From: an uncultured Solobacterium sp.
Lineage (GTDB): Bacteria > Bacillota_I > Bacilli_A > Erysipelotrichales > Erysipelotrichaceae
Assembly (NCBI GenBank): GCA_937910655.1
Contig: CALEMV010000216.1
Span: 1 to 9,850 of the forward strand
DNA: 9,850 bases
Direction: 5' to 3'
Each line of letters starts with the position of its first letter. The first letter of the stretch is position 1. Made by a program: the position numbers and the translations under genes. Positions 6,284-9,850 of the stretch are shown one piece after another. A model generated the notes under the pieces. It ran no database searches. It was given only the letters and a program-made list of their open reading frames with translations, and had not been told where the DNA came from.

Positions 6284-6307
6284 AGATCCAGTCATCATAC
6301 ATTTCAA
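6279..6307 (-). promoter_or_regulatory. Promoter of the sdpR-sdpI-like operon
   Basis: On the minus strand, TTGAAA (6302-6307), a 17-base spacer and TACAAT (6279-6284) form a good sigma-A promoter. The expected start near 6272 gives a leader of about 34 bases. It sits between two dyads, one overlapping the start region and one ending 2 bases upstream of the -35. Confidence 0.75.
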
Positions 6308-6309
6308 CT

Positions 6310-6333
6310 CTATTTAAAAATATTTTTTAATAG
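6310..6333. promoter_or_regulatory. Operator-like dyad O2 (distal)
   Basis: CTATTTAA (6310-6317), 8 bases and TTTAATAG (6326-6333). The left half-site is identical to O1 and the right differs at one base of eight; total length and spacer are the same as O1. The 24 bp form a dyad with one mismatched pair. Its centre lies 55 bp from the centre of O1, about five helical turns. It is probably a second site for the same repressor. Confidence 0.65.
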
Positions 6334-6347
6334 TTTGTATAAATCAT

Positions 6348-6376
6348 TTAAAAGAAGGACTTATGAAAGTCCTTCT
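6348..6376 (-). terminator. Terminator of the DEAD-box helicase gene
   Basis: A 10-bp stem (6367-6376 with 6353-6362, AGAAGGACTT/AAGTCCTTCT) with a 4-base loop is followed on the minus strand by a short T run. The helicase stop (6361-6363) lies at the loop. It separates the helicase from the sdpR-like operon downstream. Confidence 0.75.
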
Positions 6377-7728
6377 CTATCTTTTCTTGCACGTTCTTTA
6401 TACATAGCCTTCTTCTCTTCACGAATCTTGCTACGAATCATTTCACGCTTCTTCTGACGATGTACACGGTCAATTGCGGCTGCACGCTTCTTCTTGTAGC
6501 CTGGCTTAACCTTGGTATTCTTCTTCGTCATAATCATGGCTATCTTCTTCTCTAACTCATCATCTGTCTTAAGACGCTTTTGTCCGTATGGATGAAGTGT
6601 TTGCCATCCCGTAGTGCGATGACGAGCATGGTCAAACTTAATACCACGCCTTTGTAAGGAACGAATTGCTTGATCATCACTTTCTTGATACAAGGCATAA
6701 CATATACCAGTTGACCCTGCTCTACCTGTTCTTCCTGCACGATGGATATAGTATTCTAAATCTTCTGGGAATCCACAGGAGATAACATGTGTTACTTCTC
6801 CAATATCAATACCACGTGCAGCTAAGTCAGTTGCCACAACGTATGTATGTTCCGCATTGGAAATACTCTTCATTGCCTGCTTTCTCTTACGACTTGTCAA
6901 ATCGCCATGAATCTCACTGACAGACACTTTATTCTTACGAAGTTCTTCCGCAATTTCGGAAGCTTCTTGACGAGTATTTGCGAAAATTAAACATACATAT
7001 GGCTGAAAGCCAGGTAAGATTGATAAAATCGTCTCAGCATAACTATGATGATAACAAGGTACCAATACATGCTTAATATCTGGATTAAAGCGTACCTTCT
7101 CGCCAATCTGATATGTAATAGGATGATGCATGTATTTATTGATAAATGGTTTTAACTGATCTGGCATTGTAGCAGAGAATGCCAGCATCTGTAAGTGTTC
7201 GCCCAGTCTTCCGGCAAAGGCATCAATTTCATCTAAGAATCCATATTCAAGGGTCATATCTGCTTCATCGACCACAAGCATACTTGCTTTATCAATACGC
7301 AACGCACCAGCATTTAAGAATAAGTCCTTTATTCTACCTGGCGTTCCGATTACGATATGTGGTTGAGACTTTTCAAGTTGTTCAATATCCTTACTTCTCT
7401 CACGTCCACCCACATACAAACGTACACGTATTTCTGGCACAATCTCTGTCATGACTTTTGCCATTTCAAAAATCTGTGTCGCAAGTTCACGTGTAGGTGC
7501 TGTAATCACAAACTGTGCTTCATCGCTGTTAGGATCAACCTTCTCCATGATTGGAATTAAGTATGCGTGCGTCTTGCCAGAACCTGTACTAGAAAGACCA
7601 ATTATATCCTTACCACGTAAAGCAGATGGGATCACCTGTTCTTGGATCGGGGTTGGTTGTGTAAAATGGTTCTTCTCAATAAAGGCCATTGTTGTATCTT
7701 TTAGATTAAAATCTTCAAATTTTTTCAT
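6361..7728 (-). CDS. cshB: DEAD-box ATP-dependent RNA helicase, CshB type
   Basis: A 455-residue DEAD-box helicase with all core motifs: Q motif with PTPIQ (25-29), motif I SSTGSGKT (46-53), Ia PTRELA (79-84), Ib TPGR (129-132), II DEAD (154-157), III SAT (185-187), V TDLAARGID (300-308) and VI HRAGRTGR (329-336). A lysine- and arginine-rich tail of roughly 60 residues (about 400-455) probably binds RNA. Such enzymes unwind short RNA duplexes in ribosome assembly, mRNA decay or cold adaptation. B. subtilis CshB has a similar length and is encoded close to ispH, as here, so CshB is the best assignment; other DEAD-box subgroups cannot be fully excluded. AGGTGA lies just upstream of the ATG. The gene is divergent from ispH, with overlapping promoters, and ends in its own terminator. 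Confidence 0.9.
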   Translation of the reverse strand: MKKFEDFNLKDTTMAFIEKNHFTQPTPIQEQVIPSALRGKDIIGLSSTGSGKTHAYLIPIMEKVDPNSDEAQFVITAPTRELATQIFEMAKVMTEIVPEIRVRLYVGGRERSKDIEQLEKSQPHIVIGTPGRIKDLFLNAGALRIDKASMLVVDEADMTLEYGFLDEIDAFAGRLGEHLQMLAFSATMPDQLKPFINKYMHHPITYQIGEKVRFNPDIKHVLVPCYHHSYAETILSILPGFQPYVCLIFANTRQEASEIAEELRKNKVSVSEIHGDLTSRKRKQAMKSISNAEHTYVVATDLAARGIDIGEVTHVISCGFPEDLEYYIHRAGRTGRAGSTGICYALYQESDDQAIRSLQRRGIKFDHARHRTTGWQTLHPYGQKRLKTDDELEKKIAMIMTKKNTKVKPGYKKKRAAAIDRVHRQKKREMIRSKIREEKKAMYKERARKDREGLS

Positions 7729-7743
7729 CTTATCACCTATAAT
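7714..7743 (+). promoter_or_regulatory. Candidate ispH promoter
   Basis: A perfect TATAAT (7738-7743) lies 18 bases after TTCAAA (7714-7719, four of six bases as consensus). The start would be near 7750, leaving a leader of about 35 bases. The -35 lies inside the 5' end of the helicase gene, and the -10 is one base away from the helicase -10 on the other strand. Confidence 0.5.
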
Positions 7744-7744
7744 T

Positions 7745-7773
7745 AGTATAACCGATTTTATTTGCGGTTTGAA
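7745..7773 (-). promoter_or_regulatory. Candidate promoter of the DEAD-box helicase gene
   Basis: On the minus strand, TTCAAA (7768-7773), 17 bases and TATACT (7745-7750). The -35 shares bases with the ispH ribosome binding site (7772-7777), and the unit gives a leader of roughly 10 bases. Confidence 0.55.
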
Positions 7774-7784
7774 AGGACTCTGTT

Positions 7785-8696
7785 ATGGAAATCATAAAAG
7801 TCATCCCTAGAGGGTATTGCCAAGGTGTTGTTCGTGCAATTCTCATTGCCAAGAAAACAGTCAAGGAAAACCCAAATACTCCTGTCACAATGTTGGGTAT
7901 GATTGTACATAATCAATTTGTAGTTGATGCTTGTCGCAAGTTAGGTATCAACTTTGTTGAGGATAAAAATAAAACACGTATGGAACTGTTAGAAGAAATT
8001 CCAAGTGGTATCGTTATCTTTACTGCTCATGGCGTTAGCGACGATGTCATCGCAGCTGCCAAAGCTAAGGGACTAACTTGTGTTGATGCAACTTGCCCTG
8101 ATGTCATTCGTACACATAACCTTGTTAAGGAACATAGTGCAGTTGGAGATATTATCTACATCGGTAAGAAGAATCATCCTGAATCTGAAGGAACCGTTGG
8201 TATCTCTGATAAGATTCATCTTGTGACATCCATTGAAGATGTTGATGCACTGAAGAACGTATCTATTGAGAATATTCTTATTACCAATCAAACGACACTT
8301 TCTATGTTGGATACAGCAGAAATCATTGCACACTGTAAGAAACTCTTCCCTGACGCAATCGTCGCAAAGGAAATCTGTAACGCTACCAGCAAGCGTCAAG
8401 AAGCTGTATTACAACTACAGAATGTTGATTTACTCATTGTTGTTGGTGATGCACGTTCCAATAACTCCAATCAACTTGCCAAGATTGCTAAGCACGCAGG
8501 TATCCAAGAATCTTATCTTATCGATAGTGTTCTAGATTTAACTCCATCCATGATTGATGGACATAAACGTATCGCAATCACAAGTGGATCTTCTACACCA
8601 AACTCTATCACCGACCAAGTCGTTGACTTCTTAAATGAATATGCACGCACAGGCAACTGGCAATTACCAGAGACTGTTAACGTGCAATTGATCTAA
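7785..8696 (+). CDS. ispH: 4-hydroxy-3-methylbut-2-enyl diphosphate reductase
   Basis: A 303-residue IspH (LytB), the last MEP-pathway enzyme, which reduces HMBPP to IPP and DMAPP in the cytosol using a [4Fe-4S] cluster. The three cluster cysteines are visible: Cys12 in YCQGV, Cys104 in DATCP and Cys198 in EICNATSKRQ. Substrate-binding landmarks include His42 (VHNQ), His82 (AHGV), HPESEG (131-136), the SNNSNQL loop (225-231) and SGSSTP (267-272). No extra ribosomal S1 domain is fused, unlike some clostridial forms. AAAGGA lies 7 bases before the ATG. It is divergent from the CshB-type helicase gene, a neighbour it also has in B. subtilis. Its last 20 bases overlap the end of the pseudouridine synthase gene on the other strand, and I found no terminator after it. 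Confidence 0.97.
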   Translation: MEIIKVIPRGYCQGVVRAILIAKKTVKENPNTPVTMLGMIVHNQFVVDACRKLGINFVEDKNKTRMELLEEIPSGIVIFTAHGVSDDVIAAAKAKGLTCVDATCPDVIRTHNLVKEHSAVGDIIYIGKKNHPESEGTVGISDKIHLVTSIEDVDALKNVSIENILITNQTTLSMLDTAEIIAHCKKLFPDAIVAKEICNATSKRQEAVLQLQNVDLLIVVGDARSNNSNQLAKIAKHAGIQESYLIDSVLDLTPSMIDGHKRIAITSGSSTPNSITDQVVDFLNEYARTGNWQLPETVNVQLI

Positions 8697-9378
8697 GATC
8701 TTCTAATTCCTCTTTTGTAAGAGGTCTATATTCACCTGGTTTTAAAGTTTCATCTAAAACTAGATTCTTCATACGAAGACGTTTCAGATAAACAACTTTA
8801 TCACCAACTGAATTAAATATGAATTTAATCTCATGATACTTACCCTCTTGAATCATCAGAGTACAAGAAGTATCAGAGATTTTTTTATATACTGCTGGTT
8901 TATAACTTACACCATTGTAGGTAACACCAGATTCAATCTTAACAATATCTTCATCGGTTAATGGTAGTGTATGTTCTACGTAATACTCTTTTTCAACATG
9001 TTTCTTTGGCGATAATAGTTCATGTGCCAAAGGACCATCATTGGTAATCATCAGTAAGCCTTCGGTATCTTTGTCTAAACGTCCACACGGAAACATGCCT
9101 TTATAGTCTTCCGCAATTAAATCTAATACTGTGGGACAGTTTTTCCCTTCTGTAGCACTGATATAACCAGCTGGTTTATTTAACATGTAATAAACATATT
9201 TTTCATAAACCACCGGTATATCATCCACAAAAATCTCCACTGTATTTTCATCAACTCGCATGTCAGATGACTTTACGATTTCACCATTGACACGTACACG
9301 TTTCTCTTTAACAAGTTTCTTAACTTCACTACGACTGCCAACACGTGCATTTGCTAGAATACGATCTAAACGTAACAT
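8677..9378 (-). CDS. RsuA-family 16S rRNA pseudouridine synthase
   Basis: A 233-residue enzyme with an N-terminal S4 RNA-binding domain (about 1-48, LRLDRILANARVGSRSEVKK) and a pseudouridine synthase domain. The catalytic motif GRLDKDTEGLL starts at Gly99, with Asp102 as the active aspartate. YMLNKPAGYIS (64-74) and EGKYHEIK (178-185) are further family motifs. The form with a final LKPGEYRPLT fits RsuA/RluB-type enzymes; RsuA modifies U516 of 16S rRNA, and the small size and neighbourhood favour this over RluB. The start follows the stop of the upstream flippase gene without any gap (TAA then ATG), and its ribosome binding site (GAGGTG) lies inside that gene, so translation is coupled. The same gene pair (ytgP-ytzG) is known in B. 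subtilis. Its last 20 bases overlap ispH. Confidence 0.92.
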   Translation of the reverse strand: MLRLDRILANARVGSRSEVKKLVKEKRVRVNGEIVKSSDMRVDENTVEIFVDDIPVVYEKYVYYMLNKPAGYISATEGKNCPTVLDLIAEDYKGMFPCGRLDKDTEGLLMITNDGPLAHELLSPKKHVEKEYYVEHTLPLTDEDIVKIESGVTYNGVSYKPAVYKKISDTSCTLMIQEGKYHEIKFIFNSVGDKVVYLKRLRMKNLVLDETLKPGEYRPLTKEELEDLRSIAR

Positions 9379-9850
9379 TTAGGCACCTCTATGAAGAATG
9401 CGATTAAACATTCCACGTAAGTCGCGATGGAAGATTGACTTAGGAAGACGGAATAATTCACTACTTGCAAAGTATACACCCATTCCGAATGTTCCAATAA
9501 TACCAACGAATACAATCGCAACTAAGCGAGAATACTGTGTAGGATCAATGCCAATCCAACGTACAATAACATAGATACCATTCATCGCAAAGCAACAAAT
9601 AATAATCTTCACTAAGCGAATGATCATATTCTTCACACGTACAGGATATGTCTTTTGAATCTTATAGATACTCAGTGCAATGAATGTAATTTCACAAAGA
9701 ATACTAGAGATAATTGCACCAGAATATCCAAATAAATAACAACATGGATAGAATGTAACAACCTTAACCAAGAATCCAATTGAAAAGTATATCAGAGTAT
9801 GTCTTCTCATCTTTAAGGACAATAAGATGGATAGTAATACAGGAGTCACT
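9379..9850 (-). CDS. C-terminal part of a MurJ/YtgP-type lipid flippase (5' end beyond window)
   Basis: The frame is open to the right edge, so only the last 156 or so residues are present; full-length relatives have over 500. Four membrane segments are visible (near 18-40, 43-63, 77-99 and 107-128), followed by a basic amphipathic tail (KSIFHRDLRGMFNRILHRGA). The apparent GTG at 9847-9849 is not a real start but an internal valine. The pattern fits the polysaccharide transporter/MOP superfamily C-terminus. Assignment as MurJ/YtgP, which moves lipid II across the membrane for wall synthesis, rests on the gene order with the RsuA-type gene, as in B. subtilis, and on general character; another polysaccharide flippase is possible. 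It is cotranscribed with the downstream pseudouridine synthase gene. Confidence 0.75.
   Translation of the reverse strand, partial: VTPVLLSILLSLKMRRHTLIYFSIGFLVKVVTFYPCCYLFGYSGAIISSILCEITFIALSIYKIQKTYPVRVKNMIIRLVKIIICCFAMNGIYVIVRWIGIDPTQYSRLVAIVFVGIIGTFGMGVYFASSELFRLPKSIFHRDLRGMFNRILHRGA

Noticed and set aside
8709..8724. Terminator for ispH (CCTCTT/AAGAGG hairpin)
   Set aside because: It lies within the pseudouridine synthase gene, has no U tract and is only 6 bp.
9847..9849. GTG start of the MurJ-type gene
   Set aside because: The frame is cut by the window edge and the membrane-protein sequence begins in mid-domain, so this is an internal valine codon.

Overview
The window looks like a low-GC Bacillota (Firmicutes) chromosome. 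AT-rich spacers, AGGAGG-type ribosome binding sites in front of nearly every gene, sigma-A-like promoters and U-tract terminators all fit. Gene neighbourhoods resemble Bacillus subtilis in two places: ispH beside a CshB-type helicase, and a MurJ/YtgP C-terminus followed directly by an RsuA/YtzG-type pseudouridine synthase. A lineage near Erysipelotrichia is plausible from the protein sequences, but this is an inference. I see no insertion sequence, prophage, CRISPR array or rRNA. The content is mostly core housekeeping, with one small accessory-type regulatory module.

Layout. 1-1320 (minus strand): an unknown lipoprotein cut by the window edge, a metallo-beta-lactamase-fold hydrolase, and rpmG (ribosomal protein L33) with its own promoter and terminator. 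1399-2485 (plus): ispG with a terminator. 2488-5026 (minus): asnB, then a PAP2-type membrane phosphatase, separated by a hairpin that overlaps the asnB stop. 5127-5278 (plus): a compact tRNA-Glu(CUC) unit with its own promoter and terminator. 5287-6333 (minus): an SdpR-like ArsR repressor overlapping an SdpI-like membrane protein, with two matching operator-like dyads flanking the promoter. 6348-7773: a CshB-type DEAD-box helicase (minus), divergent from ispH (7785-8696, plus) over overlapping promoters. 8677-9850 (minus): an RsuA-type pseudouridine synthase preceded, without a gap, by the 3' part of a MurJ/YtgP-type flippase; the synthase overlaps the end of ispH tail to tail.

How the genes relate. 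IspG and IspH catalyse the last two steps of the MEP isoprenoid pathway, which feeds the undecaprenyl carrier lipid. The PAP2 enzyme could recycle that carrier and the MurJ-type protein would flip lipid II, so four genes touch the cell-wall lipid cycle, although they are not one operon. rpmG, the helicase, the pseudouridine synthase and the tRNA serve translation and RNA metabolism.

The most interesting element is the sdpR/sdpI-like pair. Its promoter (6279-6307, minus) has a near-identical 24-bp dyad on each side, with centres 55 bp apart. No SdpC-like toxin gene is visible in the window, which suggests an orphan immunity and sensing switch.
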